Shown: positions 1-12,711 of the stretch, one piece after another
Layout: each line of letters opens with the position of its first letter
Position numbering within the stretch: position 1 is the first letter of the stretch
Translations under genes and position numbers: made by a program
NCBI GenBank assembly: GCA_033398695.1
Contig: CM065802.1
Span: 151,824,096 to 151,888,095, forward strand
DNA length: 64,000 bases
Reading direction: 5' to 3'
Source of the DNA: Orobanche coerulescens
Taxonomy: Eukaryota; Streptophyta; Magnoliopsida; Lamiales; Orobanchaceae
The notes under the pieces: model-generated
Told to the model about the DNA's origin: nothing
Databases searched by the model: none
Seen by the model: the letters and a program-made list of their open reading frames with translations, nothing else

Positions 1-501
1 GGAATCAAGGAGAGACTGTAGGATAAGGTCGGTTTGGAGAGAAGTATCCATTTTAAAATCAAGAGCCTCCAATCTCTCGATCATGGATATCATTTTGAGG
101 ACGTGTTCCCCAACCTTCTCACATTCCTTCATCTTTGCACCAAACAGTTGCTTGGATATCTCATATCTAGCAGTTCTGCTGTGATCACCATAAAGTTCGG
201 TTAAGTGAGATAGAATCTGCCTAGCAGAATTCATTTTCTCATGAGCTCTATGAAGCTCATTAGACATAGAAGCCATCATGTATGCACCGACTTTTATGTC
301 ATCCTTAACCCACTTTTTGTGGTTTTCAATCTCTTCCTGATTGGCTCTGGTCCGCACAGGAGGTGCCGGAATGTCCGTCTCTAAGATGTATCCCAGTGCC
401 TCTATACTGAGGACAATCATCAGATTGCGGAGCCAGTCCACAAAGTTAGGTCCAATCAGGGTGTTCTTTTCGAGTAGAATTGCGAGTGGATTCATTGTCA
501 T
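1..501 (-). CDS. Copia Gag polyprotein, N-terminal part (runs off window)
   Basis: Gag is the structural protein that packages element RNA into cytoplasmic virus-like particles. The frame is open from ATG at 501 to the window edge, 167 codons with no stop. A second in-frame ATG lies two codons on. The Copia gag (UBN2-type) fold is shown by WLRNL at residues 23-27, a helix-rich stretch with HKKWVKDD (61-68), the hallmark ELYGDHSRTARYE (102-114) and LILQSLLDS at the edge. The zinc knuckle, protease, integrase and reverse transcriptase would follow beyond base 1. Unlike most coding remnants here it shows no stop or frameshift, so this copy may be younger than its neighbours. Confidence 0.88.
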   Translation of the reverse strand, partial: MTMNPLAILLEKNTLIGPNFVDWLRNLMIVLSIEALGYILETDIPAPPVRTRANQEEIENHKKWVKDDIKVGAYMMASMSNELHRAHEKMNSARQILSHLTELYGDHSRTARYEISKQLFGAKMKECEKVGEHVLKMISMIERLEALDFKMDTSLQTDLILQSLLDS

Positions 502-2034
502 ATTGAGAGTTATGGCTGCATTAAGTATAACAGATTAATTAGTGACTTGTTATGTTATGTTCTGAGTATAGAATTAAGGTTTTTTCTATTATTGTTACCC
601 AGCTCCCACTATTTTTATCGGAATAACACACTCCCATGTGAAATCCGGAAGTATCGTCGCTCTACTTCATAGTGGTGATCGAGTTCTTTATAAATCTTAA
701 TAGAGGGCAACCGAACAGGTTTCTAGTCTATTAATTTTCATAAAGTGGTGTCCAACACCAACCCATCTAATGGATGATTCGGTCTTCTTTTTCCCCTTGT
801 TCACTCCCCTCAACCTATACGGTTTCTATGGTTCGTGAACAAGTTAAGTTTATACCATCGACGCAAATCAGTTTCACAATTGAATTTTATCCGACAACCT
901 ATCAGGTTTGTAGGGATAAAATTTGCTCCAACCGAAGGCATCCAATGCGCTCTCGGTAATTTATCCATCCTCCCCGAACGACTACACCGATAACTCGGAG
1001 GCATAGCACATCCGGTTTGGATTTCAATTTCCCAAAAACTCAATGGAGGGAAGGAAAACCTTGAAACCTTATAAACTTAATAATTTATCTTGGGAGAATT
1101 TTCGCGATTAATGTTACACTTTGCACATTAATTCATTTAAGCGCGTTTGTAGCATTCATACAATATGAACAACCATTCACAACCTAGTTGCTACCAACAT
1201 GTAGTTTATGGACCGTTCCTAGAACAAAAACTCCGTAATCTAATTACAAGTCTTCGTCTTGAATCTTCATCTTCTCGAAACGGATCTTCCTCCGGTCTTC
1301 GTCATTACATATAAATTTTACATTGAAAATTGCATCCTAGATACAAATATTTCTAGTAAAATAAATAGGCTCAAAACGGCCTTTACAACCCAATCGAATA
1401 AAACTGAACGATTCAAAACTATGTCCATGAACTACATCACCATTCAAAATAATGCATCAAATACATTAAAATAAATGGCATTCATAATTAATCTAAATAT
1501 TGATCCAATCAATATAAATTAATCCATCCAAACGAATTAATCCAATTAATTCAAACAACCGTTAATTTTAGCTTGTTCCGGACGATAAAATATTTCATTA
1601 AATTAATTCCCCTAAGAATAAAATTACCATAATTATATCTTAGTCAGATTAAATCCAATTTAATTTGTGGGAAATTAATTACCGAACGAAATATAAAAAA
1701 CGGAGCCAAAAACACAAGGCCCGGACCAAGCCCGCGGCCCAGTTGCCACCACCGCTTTGCCGGCGATCCCGTGACCATTTCTTGGTCCGGCCATTTTTCG
1801 GCTCGTCTTTTCGTCCCGAATCCAAAAATAATATTTTTCTAATTTTTATATTACACAATTAAATCAGTTTTTCAAAAGAAAAATAGATTTATATTGTAAC
1901 ATAAAATCATGAAAAATTAATTTTTAGTTGAACAATTGAAAATCAACGATTAATGCGATTATGATTCCAAATCATAAACCATCCAATCAAGCATTCCAAA
2001 TGCTAAATATCGTATATACGATCGCAAGACCTAC
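502..2034 (-). other. Copia untranslated leader between primer site and gag
   Basis: AT-rich, non-coding sequence of about 1.5 kb between the primer-binding site and the gag start. No ORF with recognisable domains is seen on either strand. The leader is long for a Copia element, so an intron or a small internal insertion is possible, but I see no clear boundaries. Confidence 0.6.
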
Positions 2035-2046
2035 GCTCCGATACCA
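2035..2046 (-). other. Copia primer-binding site (initiator Met-tRNA type)
   Basis: The minus strand reads TGGTATCGGAGC, one base inside the LTR end. It differs at one position from the standard plant TGGTATCAGAGC, which pairs with the 3' end of initiator methionine tRNA and primes minus-strand DNA synthesis. It fixes the element's orientation. Confidence 0.85.
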
Positions 2047-2047
2047 C

Positions 2048-3561
<1,514 letters not shown>

Positions 3562-4472
3562 TGTTGTTACCCAAAATATTATCCAGAGATGATATGCTGG
3601 AATGGATGAGTAACAAACAAAATGTGAGAGCACGTCCATGGGGAAGTAAATAATATAAGATTTGCCAGGGTTGTTAGTCCCGTGCTTGAATACTATCGCG
3701 AGATATTATTAATAAGAATACTTGAGAGTACAAATATTAATGTTAGAGTACAATTACAATGAGTGTAAAGACCCTAGTTATCTAGCTCTTGAGTGCTAAA
3801 GATCGCCGGAAGAACCAGAGTTGATGCTCTGTGTGTTCTTGTAACAACGATGGGGTGCTAAGCTCTTTTGTTGAATGTCTGAGCTTCTGAACTTGTGAAC
3901 CTCTTAAAATCTGAACCCTTTTTCTAGTTGCTGGAGGCTCTCTATTTATAGGACTGGGAGTCGCTGGGCGATCGCCTCTGCTGTATTATAATAAGCGGGC
4001 GATCATCTTTAGCACATGGGTTGGTCTCCTTAGAGTCCGCAGTAGCTGCTGGCAGCCGGATGTGCGAACCAATGAGAAGCCAACACGCGTCTATGTCGTT
4101 GTCGTGGGAGGCCCCACCTAGGACCTTTCGGCGGGTCTGTCGGTAGGACAACTGCTGATGGGCTGGAGTCAACGATCCTTATTCTGTGGCGCCATTCGCG
4201 GATCTTTCACGTGGGTCCTCGCTCCGAGATCCAGTCCTCGTAGATATGACGGATGATGGCCTTATACGTGGCATAGGACGGTCTTCCTTGGTCGGGCACC
4301 AGAGTCGGTCGCTAGGTACCAAGAGATGATCGCTCTGGGAGGTCGATCGCTAGATACTCGAATATGGACTATTACCTTCGATTGGCAAGTTTGCCGTAAC
4401 TTATTTGATCATGAACTCGATCGCTCGGCCTTATGCCGATCGCCGTCCAGGCGTATTAATCGCCGCACAACA
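3562..4472 (-). repeat. Element A 3' LTR
   Basis: 911 bp, TG...CA termini, aligning end to end with 10544-11455. It is rich in GATCGC/GCGATC words. Confidence 0.9.
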
Positions 4473-4486
4473 ATTACCCCCCAGCT
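4473..4486 (-). other. Element A polypurine tract
   Basis: The minus strand reads AGCTGGGGGGTAAT directly before the 3' LTR, the position and composition expected of the plus-strand primer of a Gypsy element. Confidence 0.75.
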
Positions 4487-4841
4487 TGCTCTCATGTCGA
4501 AGACGTGGGGTGAGGTGGCTCCACTTGCGATCGCTTGGATTTAGACGGGCGACTTTTTATGAGTTTAGACGATCGTTTTTCGAGTGGACTGGTTTTAAAT
4601 TTGCACGATTCACTCGGTCGCTGAAAAGAGCGGGAAATAACAGCGGGCTCAATACTCCGCGGGGGTACGTGTCGCGATGCGATTGGGGGAGTCCGACGGT
4701 TAGTTAAGACTCCTCGTCTGGCGTGTCCTTGAAACGACGCGTACGCGGGTTTCAAGGGAGGCATTGATTGTGACTTTATCCGATGATTGCACTTCAGCCC
4801 TCGAGATTCTCCTTATTTTCACGGAAGCCTCCACCTTCTCC

Positions 4842-4848
4842 TATAAAA
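4842..4848 (+). promoter_or_regulatory. TATA box of the antisense gene in element A
   Basis: TATAAAA in a GC-rich setting, 149 bp before the first ATG of the antisense gene and oriented with it. Position and sequence fit a plant RNA polymerase II core promoter. Confidence 0.6.
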
Positions 4849-4996
4849 AGGGCCAGGGTTACAGTGTAATCCCCCTTACTCAATTTCATGGGAGAGGAAG
4901 ATAGCCGAAAAATTTTTTTGAAGCCTTGTCTGCCGATCATCGATCGACTCAATCCTTCGATAAGAAACAATCCTCTTTTTCCTTTTCTTTTTGAGA

Positions 4997-7577
4997 ATGT
5001 CTGGAGTACCTAGAATGTCTGAAACGGGCACCACCTCCGCCACCGGGACTTCGACTGCCCGGGAAGGATCCTCCGTGGAATTCCACATGGAGACAGCTGC
5101 CGAGGCTATCCGCGCTGGTATTAATCCCGCGGAAGTCGAGGAACTACTCAATGAGACCGATGCTGCCAGGGAGGCGGCGGCTGAGCAAAAATGCTTGCTG
5201 GTCGAGAAGGAGTCGGCAGTGAGGGCGTACTGGGAGCAACATAGCGCCTTCGGCCAAGCCTATTCAGCCTTCGCAGAAGTTATGGAGAGACTGGCCGGTC
5301 GGTGTCCCAAGTTCGACTATCAGGAGTACTCGCGGTCGCTGTTCCGGGCCGCGCAGCGCTCCCCGTGGTCCTTTGGCCAGATCAGGAGCTCGGCGACCAC
5401 GAAGTACTTGGCCATCTGGAGGGCGAGGTACCATGTCCCTTCTGATGTGGACCTTTTCGCGCCTGCCGAGAACGAGCAAGCCGACCAACCTACGGAGGGC
5501 ATGGTCACCGTGAATGAGGCGATAATGGAGGCCGGGCTGCGGTTCCCACTATTGTTTGCTGTCTCCAATTTGCTGGTCGTCTGGAATGTGGCGCCGCTTC
5601 AGCTAACGCCGAACGCCTGGCTCCAGATTGTCTGCGCCCTCACTTTATTCGGCGGTCACCGACTGTACCGCCTTCCCTCGCCGTTGTAGATGAACCACCT
5701 ATTCAAACTGACAGTTCAGAAAAGGTCCGTCGGTGGCTACCACATCCAAGGCCGCTCTGGTTGGGTGATCCTTGGGGTCAGCGGTGCATGGAAAGCATCC
5801 GCGAGCGACAATCCCACTGGCGAGCTGGACATTCCCACCGGCTTTTGGGAGAGCAATCCGAGCAAGGGTTTACATTCTGAACTGATCTAATTTGGTCTTC
5901 CATTTGCAGGCTTCCATATTCTGGCGGCTGACGAGCTACCTTTTGACTTTTTGATCGTCTGGGAGCGGATACACAGTCTTCCGGACGACGATATAGACGC
6001 TCGCCAGATTAACAAAGTGAGTTGTTGGTTGGCTGCTCGGTTATTTTGTTTTTCGCGCCACCTTTTGGTCCCAGGCATGAATTTTCACGATCTCCTTTTG
6101 CTTGGCGATCGTCCTGTTTGAGGAAGGCGCCTAACCATTGTTTAATCGTTTTCCTTTTGCAGAGGTCCGTTTCCCTCGCTTCCTGGAGCCTCCGCTAGAG
6201 ATCGTCATGTCGAACCCGGGAGTCTTGAGTCGCCTGTGCCAGAAGAAGTCGAGTCGAGTTCCCCTGGTGGCGCTACCTCTTATCCCGAAGGTGAGGCCTC
6301 ATGTGGAGCCGATCGCTGCAGAGGAGGAGGTTCGGGAGGAGGGACTCCGGCTGAACCGAAAGCGACAGAGGTTGGGGGAACCCCCAACCTTTTCCCCTGC
6401 TGGTGAGCATCCGATTGCCACGTCTCCGCTTACCGCAGTCCCCTTGGTGGAGGATCCTATGCCCTCGTTAGCTTTCCTGCAGGCCATGACGACTGCCGAG
6501 GCTGAGACCCCACATGGGAAGCCGTTCTTCGGCCGCGACCCCGAGAAGGCCGAGAGGTAAGCTTCGGTTGTTTTGCCGAGTTTTGTCACTTGCGTAGAAG
6601 ATGTGCTAACTCTTCTGTTCTTGATGCAGGATCCGCTGCACCAATCCGAATTGCTCGCCACTGGTACTGGACTTTCTCGCGAGCCTATCTCCTTGCGAGG
6701 CATGTGACATCCCGCACTACGTCGCCCGGGCTGTCTCTGCTCTGCCGAAGGCCTAGACGACTGATTTGGATGCGATCGCCCACCAGCGATCCGCGGACAC
6801 GATGCAAGCGGCCTTTCCTCTATCCCTCCAGGCGGCGACGATGGCCACCTAAGCTGTGAAGGACATCGAAGGGCACCCTTCTACTTCCCGTCTTCAGACG
6901 GACCTCGAGGCTGCTCGGAAAAAGAACTCCGAGTTTGCCGACAGGATCGTAGCTATGGAGTAGGATTCCTTGGAAGCGGCTAAATGGGCAAGTCAAGATC
7001 TTGAGCTGGCGAGACAGGATTCTGAGCGGGCCCGGGCGATGGTCGACCGGATTCGGGATCAGATGAAAGAGGGCCGCCGGTCGTACGCGGCTGCTCATAA
7101 GGAAGCAGATCAGTTGAAGGTGACCGTCGCCCGACTGACTAGCGAGTTGGCGTCGTCGAGGGAAGAAACGGCTGCCAAGGCAACCGATCTCCAGGGTGCA
7201 CATCAGGCGGTTGCGGAGCTGAAGGGAAGGCTGGAGGCGATCGAGGTCGACCCTTTTCTCAACATGGAGTCCGTCAGCGAGTTTGCCTACTACATGGCGT
7301 TCGCTGACTCAATCCGCGCCACTAAGAAAGGAGGGATGGAGGTCGGCCTCTGGCTGAAAACTTCAAGGCTTACGCGCTGGAGCATCCTCTGCATCCCGCC
7401 TTCTCTGTGCCGATCCAGGACCTCTCAGATCTCGGTGTAGACCTGAGCTGGTACCCGATTCCAGGAAATCTCATTCATCCAGATGCCCGGGAGGACGGGG
7501 AGGCAGTTCTGGAAGCCGGCGGGGGAGCCCGGGCTGATCCAGCGGCCGAAGGTGAAGGCCAGGCAGGGGTATCCTGA
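4997..7577 (+). pseudogene. Antisense 'putative gypsy type transposon' gene of a Tat element (four exons, decayed)
   Basis: A plus-strand gene antisense to its host element; its function in the element is unknown. The ATG at 4997 (MSGVP) follows a TATA box. Exon 1 (4997 to about 5867) carries the plant transposon domain known as putative gypsy type transposon (Transposase_28), seen in FPLLFAVSNLL and QLTPNAWLQI. Introns with GT..AG ends lie at about 5868-5909, 6017-6162 and 6557-6629. Exon 4 is charged and heptad-like, probably coiled coil (SLEAAKWASQDLELARQDSE), and the last codon is near 7577, with AATAAA at 7676. Damage: in-frame stops at 5687, about 6754, 6850 and 6961, and a frameshift near 7345. 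The first intron donor is weak. The domain assignment is from memory of the family; the splice sites are seen in the sequence. Confidence 0.72.
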
Positions 7578-8840
7578 GGTTGTACGCCCTTTGTTTTTTC
7601 GCTTGTAATTTTTGTAGCTTTCGTTGTACTTTTGCCTTCGGGCGACTGTGTTTGTATTTTTATTCTAAGTGGTGAAATAAATGTTCGCTTTTCTGATTTG
7701 TTGCTTGTATGACTGTCTTTCTGAGTCTTTTGTATGACTTAATACAAGTGTGTGGGGAACGATCGTTGTGTGTACAGCTCCAAGTGAATTGATAAACTCA
7801 TATTGATAACTTTTACAACAAAGTCGATCGCTGCACATACATCTGAACAATGCTGATCGGCGTACGTGTATCTGAGTAGAGACGATCGTGGTATACATAG
7901 CTCCGCCCTTCCCCCTTGTTTTTGTTTACTTAGTGAAAGTAAGGGGACGTAAATAAATCGTTGAGTGAGCGGTCTTCAATTTTGCAGATTCCTCGAGGAA
8001 GGCCGACCATCCCGTCCTAGAGGAACCGTGCACAATTGCGGAGTTTAATGGAACCGACCTCCATGACCATGTCTTGTGCGCGAGCGACATTCCGTCTGAT
8101 GGCCAACTTCTCGCGACTCACTTAATTGTGAGGGTCCTCCGTAGGCTGCGCCCGCCTCGTATTTAAATGAAGGGCGTGCGGTCTTGGTCTGGAGGAGTCC
8201 TTGCACGGGGCGTCGTCGGATTAATCGACTCCATGACCGCGGCTTGTTAGCACTTTTCTTCCTCGGACCGTCATGTTAGATGGAGATCCTCGACGGTATA
8301 CGTTGTGACGGGGAGAGGGACGCATCGCGTTGTCTGGATCCACCATGTTAGGTAATGGACCTTTGAGGGTGGGCGAATATGTCCACAAATCTATTTTGGA
8401 GGGCCCTTTGGCTACGCCCGCCTCGTATTAAAATGAAGAGCGAGCGATCGCTGCCCAAAAGGACCTTGCACGGGCACAAAGAACGGTTCCATCGTCCTCC
8501 ACAGCCATGTCGACACTCTTCTACCTCGGACCGTCTCGTCAGATGGCGATCCTCGATGGTATACGTTGTGTAAGGGGAGGCAATCGCTTGCCTAGGTTCT
8601 TCATGTTGATGACGAACTTTAGAGGGCGAGCGAGTCATCCTCTTTTTCGAAGCGTTGCTCAGGCAGTATCATTTGGTTTGACGTGGTGGGAATCGGGGAA
8701 AGACTTCCGAAGTTCTCACCTCTCGATTGAAGCATATAGATCCGGCCGCCGAGGTTGATCGAGGGGTCGACTCGTATAAGCTTTCCGTCCTGTCGCGTTC
8801 GACTATGGCGACCGTATCGGGAGATCGATGGGGCTCCGGC
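7578..8840. other. Non-coding spacer of element A between the antisense gene and gag
   Basis: Holds the AATAAA signal at 7676-7681 for the antisense gene, an AT-rich stretch, then a GC-rich tandem duplication. This is where pol would lie in a full Tat element. No reverse transcriptase, integrase or RNase H motif is seen in any frame. Confidence 0.75.
8125..8660. repeat. Two-copy tandem duplication, period about 266 bp
   Basis: CCCGCCTCGTATT occurs at 8151 and again at 8417. Following words recur in the same order: CTTGCACGGG, TACCTCGGACCGTC or its variant, GATCCTCGA and GGTATACGTTGTG. The copies are diverged. The outer limits are approximate. Confidence 0.75.
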
Positions 8841-10418
8841 TAAGCCAATAAACTGTCCAGCTTGCCCTCCTCGAACAATCTCCAGAGTTGTCTGAGGAGG
8901 TCGTGGCTTTGGTTGGTGCTGTGACCGGGACTCTTGTGGTAAGCACAATATTTATTGTGGTCCAGATGACCGTTGTCCCTTGTCGCCTTTGGCTTGCTTA
9001 GCGGTTCGCGCCCCTTGACGGCGTAAAAAATGTGGGCCGGAGTTCGGTTGAACTTGTGGAGGAGATGGGCTTCCACATCCTCGAAGGCCTTGAAATCACC
9101 GGGTGGCTTGGCGACCACCTTGTTGGTTTTGACGATCGCCGTCTTTCGGATGGGAGGCGGCATCCCCTTGCCTAGGGGGAGGGTGAGCAGCCTCTGCCTG
9201 GCCAGAAAATCAGCAGCCTTAGCGCGGAAGATCGCGTAGGTCGGGGGGATGTCCTTTGTGAGGTGTCTAAACATGGGTGAATGACCATAGAATCCCCCCA
9301 GGACTGAGTAGAGAGCGATCTCGTCGCTGATGGGCTCACCAGTGAGGACTATTTCATCCACCCGGTCGATGTAATCTGTGTCGGTCTCGTCTTCCCCCTG
9401 CCTGATTTTCATCATGCGGTGGGTGCCTTCTGGTCTGGAGACCTTGGCAGCGAAGAAGGATGTGAAGTCGCTCGCCAGTTTCTCAAAGGAATTGACCGAT
9501 CGCGGTGGCAGTGAGATGTACCACCTATGGGCCAGATCGCCCAATGTCAACGGGGACATTCGGCATCTCGTCGCGTCTGATACCCCGTATCCGGTCATGT
9601 AAATCCGGAACTTTCTTAGGTGAGTCTTGGGGTCCGATCTTCCTTCATACAAAGGTGTTTGGGGAGGAGAGATCCTTGGTTAAATGGTGGCAAGCTCGAT
9701 GTGGACCGCAAGTGTCTCAGTCGGTCCGATGATCTTTCTACTGGCGTTTGCCCTAGTTTCCATGAGCGCTTTCATCTCGTCGAGCTGGCGTTGCATAGCA
9801 GCCATCGCCGTGGCCTGGTTGCTCGTGACTAGGCACTTGGAGCGGGAGCCGAGGCGATCAAGTACTGATCCCCTGGCTCTACTGTCGATGATGTCCTTGC
9901 CGCGTGGCTCGACTCTTCGGCGGATGGGGGCCAGACGGCTGACCTGTATTTGGTTCGGAGTTGGGTATGTCGAACTCCTGGTGACGGACTCAGATTCCAT
10001 CGTCTCGTGGTTGGGGCCAGAATGCGCCGGTCGCCATGATGGATCGCTTCATAGGTGGCTGAAGATGGAACTGTCCCGCCTCGCGAGAGCCTTTTCTCGT
10101 GAATCGGGGCTTTCTGACGATCGCTCGACTAGTAACCCCTTGAGCTTCCGTTTGCCCGCGCGGTGGATGGCCGAGGGGGTTATAGAGGGCGCTGCGCATG
10201 CTCTCCGTCGCTCCCTTTAGGATGGCCATAGCCTCCTCGATCTGTTCCGCGTTTTGGAACTGGTCGATCGAGAGGCTGGGACCGTCCCTCAGGGGCGGGA
10301 TCGAGAGTCTCACGTCGCCGCGGATACCTTCTGCCGTAGGCTGTGGCTCGGATTGAGCCAGAATATGACGTCTGGTGGTTCTGAGAGTGGCTCTCTTCGC
10401 TGCGGAGGCAGACGCCAT
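8840..10418 (-). pseudogene. Element A Gag (Tat-type), broken
   Basis: Structural Gag of a Tat Gypsy element. The frame starts at ATG 10418 (MASASAAKR). It shifts near 9995, meets an in-frame TAA at 9680-9682, and then runs openly through the capsid domain to 8840. Family features: LYEGRSDPKTHLRKFR, AHRWYISLPPRSVNSFEKL, and a degenerate knuckle CAYHKSPGHSTNQSHDLL in which the usual final cysteine is serine. Beyond 8880 similarity continues in another frame (GQFIGLAGAPSISRYG) to about 8700 and stops before any protease. Not translatable as it stands. Confidence 0.82.
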
Positions 10419-10523
10419 TATTCTTAAGGTTTTTCTTTGAAGAACAGTGAGTGTTTCTTCAAGTATATGCCCTGGAGAACAGTGAGTGTTCTTCGAGACG
10501 GTCAGAATGAAAATGAAGGTTGG

Positions 10524-10541
10524 CCCCTTCCTCTAGCGCCA
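10524..10541 (-). other. Element A primer-binding site
   Basis: The minus strand reads TGGCGCTAGAGGAAGGGG two bases inside the right LTR. The TGGCGC start is usual for Tat/Athila-class primer sites. The exact tRNA (Arg-type suspected) was not verified. Confidence 0.75.
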
Positions 10542-10543
10542 AT

Positions 10544-11455
10544 TGTTGTTACCCAAAATATTATCCGGAGATGATATGCTGGAATGGATGAGTAACAAAC
10601 AAAATGCGAGAGCACATCCGTAGGGAAGTAAATAACACAAGATTTTCCAGGGTTGTTAGTCCCGGGCTTGAATGCTCTCGCGAGATATTGTTAATACGAA
10701 TACTTGAGAGTACAAATATTAATGTTAGAGTATAATTACAATGAGTGTAAAGACCCGAGTTATCTAGCTCTTGAGTGCTGAAGATTGCCGAAAGAACCAG
10801 AGTTGATGCTCTGTGTGTTCTTGTAACAACGATGGGGTGCTAAGTTCTTTTGCTGAATGTCTGAGCTTCTGAACTTGTGAACCTCTTAAAATCTGAACCC
10901 TTTTTTCCAGTTGCTGGAGGCTCTCTATTTATAGGACTGGGAGTCGCTGGGCGATCGCCTCTGCTGTATTATAATAAGCAGGCGATCGTCTTTAGCACAT
11001 GGGTTGGTCTCCTTAGAGTCCGCAGTAGCTACTGGCAGCCGGATGTGCGAACCAATGAGAAGCCAACACACATCTATGTTGCTGTCCTAGGAGGCCCCAC
11101 CTAGGACCTTTCGGCGGGTCTGTCGGTAGGACAGCTGCTGATGGGATGGAGTCAATGATCCTTATTCTGTGGCGCCATTCGCAGATCTTGCACGTGGGTC
11201 CTCGCTCCGAGATCCAGTCCTCGTAGATATGACGGATGATGGCCTTATACGTGTCATAAGACGGTTGTCCTTGGTCAAACACCAGAGTCGGTCTCTAGGT
11301 ACCAAGAGACGATCGCTCCGGGAGGTCGATCGCTAGATACTCGAAGATGGACTATTACCTTCGATTGGCAAGTTTGCCGTAGCTTATTTGATCATGAACT
11401 CGGTCCCTCAGCCTTATGCCGATCGCCGTCCAGACGTATTAATCACCACACAACA
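10544..11455 (-). repeat. Element A 5' LTR
   Basis: 912 bp copy of 3562-4472, followed by the target duplication CCCGT at 11456-11460. Confidence 0.9.
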
Positions 11456-11460
11456 CCCGT

Positions 11461-12040
11461 CAAGATGCACGTAGAGGTTGACCCCCACCTCCCGGTTTAT
11501 AGGGTCGAACTACTCTAATGAAAATCTTGATGTCACAAGCACATCCCTACTAAATCCTCAAGTCGAAGGTTCACGAATACCTATCACAACCTTTCGATTC
11601 CGTCATTGACTGTCCCGGAGTGAAATCCGTGTGACGAATCGAGGGTGAGTCGGTTCGAGTATACTAATCCAATTAGCATACCTATAACGTGTGCTCCCAC
11701 TAACCATTAGTGTTCGACAGGCACTCTCCATGTCAAACAACACATCATACAAGTTTTCACATAAACTTAACGCCCAGTCAAGTTTCATCGACTTGCAAAC
11801 GATTAAATATTTGAGCTATAAACCTTTCCAGTGCCGTCCCCCTTATCCAATATGGAGTGGAACATTTTGCTCTCAAATGCACGGACTAGTTTCTATATGT
11901 ATATTTACGAGTTATGATAGCCAGTAACTACCAGTTAATAAAGAAACATCCATTGCCTTATATTAATGATTTACATAATTACAAGTACAATGCCCTCACT
12001 CAACATCCTCTGAGTGGCATTCGAGGGCATACTCCTAACA
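11461..12040 (-). repeat. Copia 5' LTR, outer portion (right of nested element A)
   Basis: Continues the Copia LTR after element A and ends on the + strand with ACTCCTAACA at 12040; that is, it starts TGTTAGGAGTATGCCC on the minus strand. This is a form common in plant Copia LTRs. Confidence 0.75.
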
Positions 12041-12706
12041 ATTAATTCATCTAAGACATCATTTTTTACATCTCCCGCTTGGTTATTTCAAGACAAGTTT
12101 TCAAAACAAACCAGACCTTCATTAGGTATACCAAACCAAGAACTTAATTATTTTGCGGTATTAAACGTCACATCTTTTCCATTTACTTTAGACCGAATAG
12201 AAACTGCACCGGCATCATAATGAGGAGTAATATTAGCACAAAATTCCCTCATAAGCCTTTCATAAATCGGTAATGATAACCCCACAAATTTAGAAATTCT
12301 GAGAGAAGCAAAATTCTGTTTAATATATACCAATGTCAAGGGGAGATGCAAAATCGAAATGATGGCTATCCGTAATCTCCTCATTAGAGAGAATCTAAAA
12401 AGTACCTTCTCATACTGAGGTTGAAGAATCCTGGATCAACTCATCAGATGCATGATCTCTGGCTCTTTTTTCCCTCCAGTAATACATTAATTTCCTTGTG
12501 CTGATGCGATCGTTATCACGAATTTGGAGTGAATTGATGTTTTAATATGGTGAATCGAGCAATTTAGGAGAGGGGAAAACTAGGGTTCGCTAATTTTGAA
12601 AAAGAAAGGGGTGAGAAAATGAAAAGAAATTGCGGTAAAAGCAAGTTTATTAACCCGTGAAGTTAGTAACTCGCATAAAATTGGATTTTTACTTAGATTA
12701 ATGGCA
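12041..12706 (-). pseudogene. Fragment of an Athila-like accessory ORF ('putative plant transposon protein' domain)
   Basis: A leftover of the DNA into which element D inserted. On the minus strand, 12384-12148 is open and reads LMREFCANI, then VSIRSKVNGKDVTFNTAK. After a stop it continues LSSWFGIPNEG. This pattern (EFYAN-like, then VRGKxVxF, then a LFGIP-like end) is the plant transposon domain also seen in element G at 51425-51658. Upstream on the minus strand (12710-12400) is a pyrimidine-rich leader-like stretch with no ORF. The family assignment is by pattern only. Confidence 0.5.
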
Positions 12707-12711
12707 CTAGT

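Larger units (their letters stand above)
3562..11455 (-). mobile_element. Element A: Tat-type Ty3/Gypsy derivative lacking pol, complete with target duplication
   Basis: Two LTRs (3562-4472 and 10544-11455) start TGTTGTTACCC and end CACAACA, and are flanked by the direct repeat CCCGT (3557-3561 and 11456-11460). The primer site beside the right LTR and the purine tract beside the left LTR show that it is transcribed on the minus strand. In that direction the order is LTR, gag, spacer, antisense gene, LTR. There is no protease, reverse transcriptase, RNase H or integrase anywhere between gag and the antisense gene. Tat elements are known to carry an antisense ORF between pol and the 3' LTR, so this is a deletion derivative of that plan. 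About 13 differences, mostly transitions, are visible in the first 150 or so LTR bases, so it is not recent. Confidence 0.88.

Noticed and set aside
2035..2046. tRNA gene remnant
   Set aside because: Only the 12-base primer complement is present, with no cloverleaf; the same applies to the primer sites at 15862, 38356 and 55723.
4492..4764. Minus-strand 90-codon ORF near element A's left LTR
   Set aside because: It lies in the 3' flank of the element with no domain or codon pattern; a chance ORF in GC-rich DNA.
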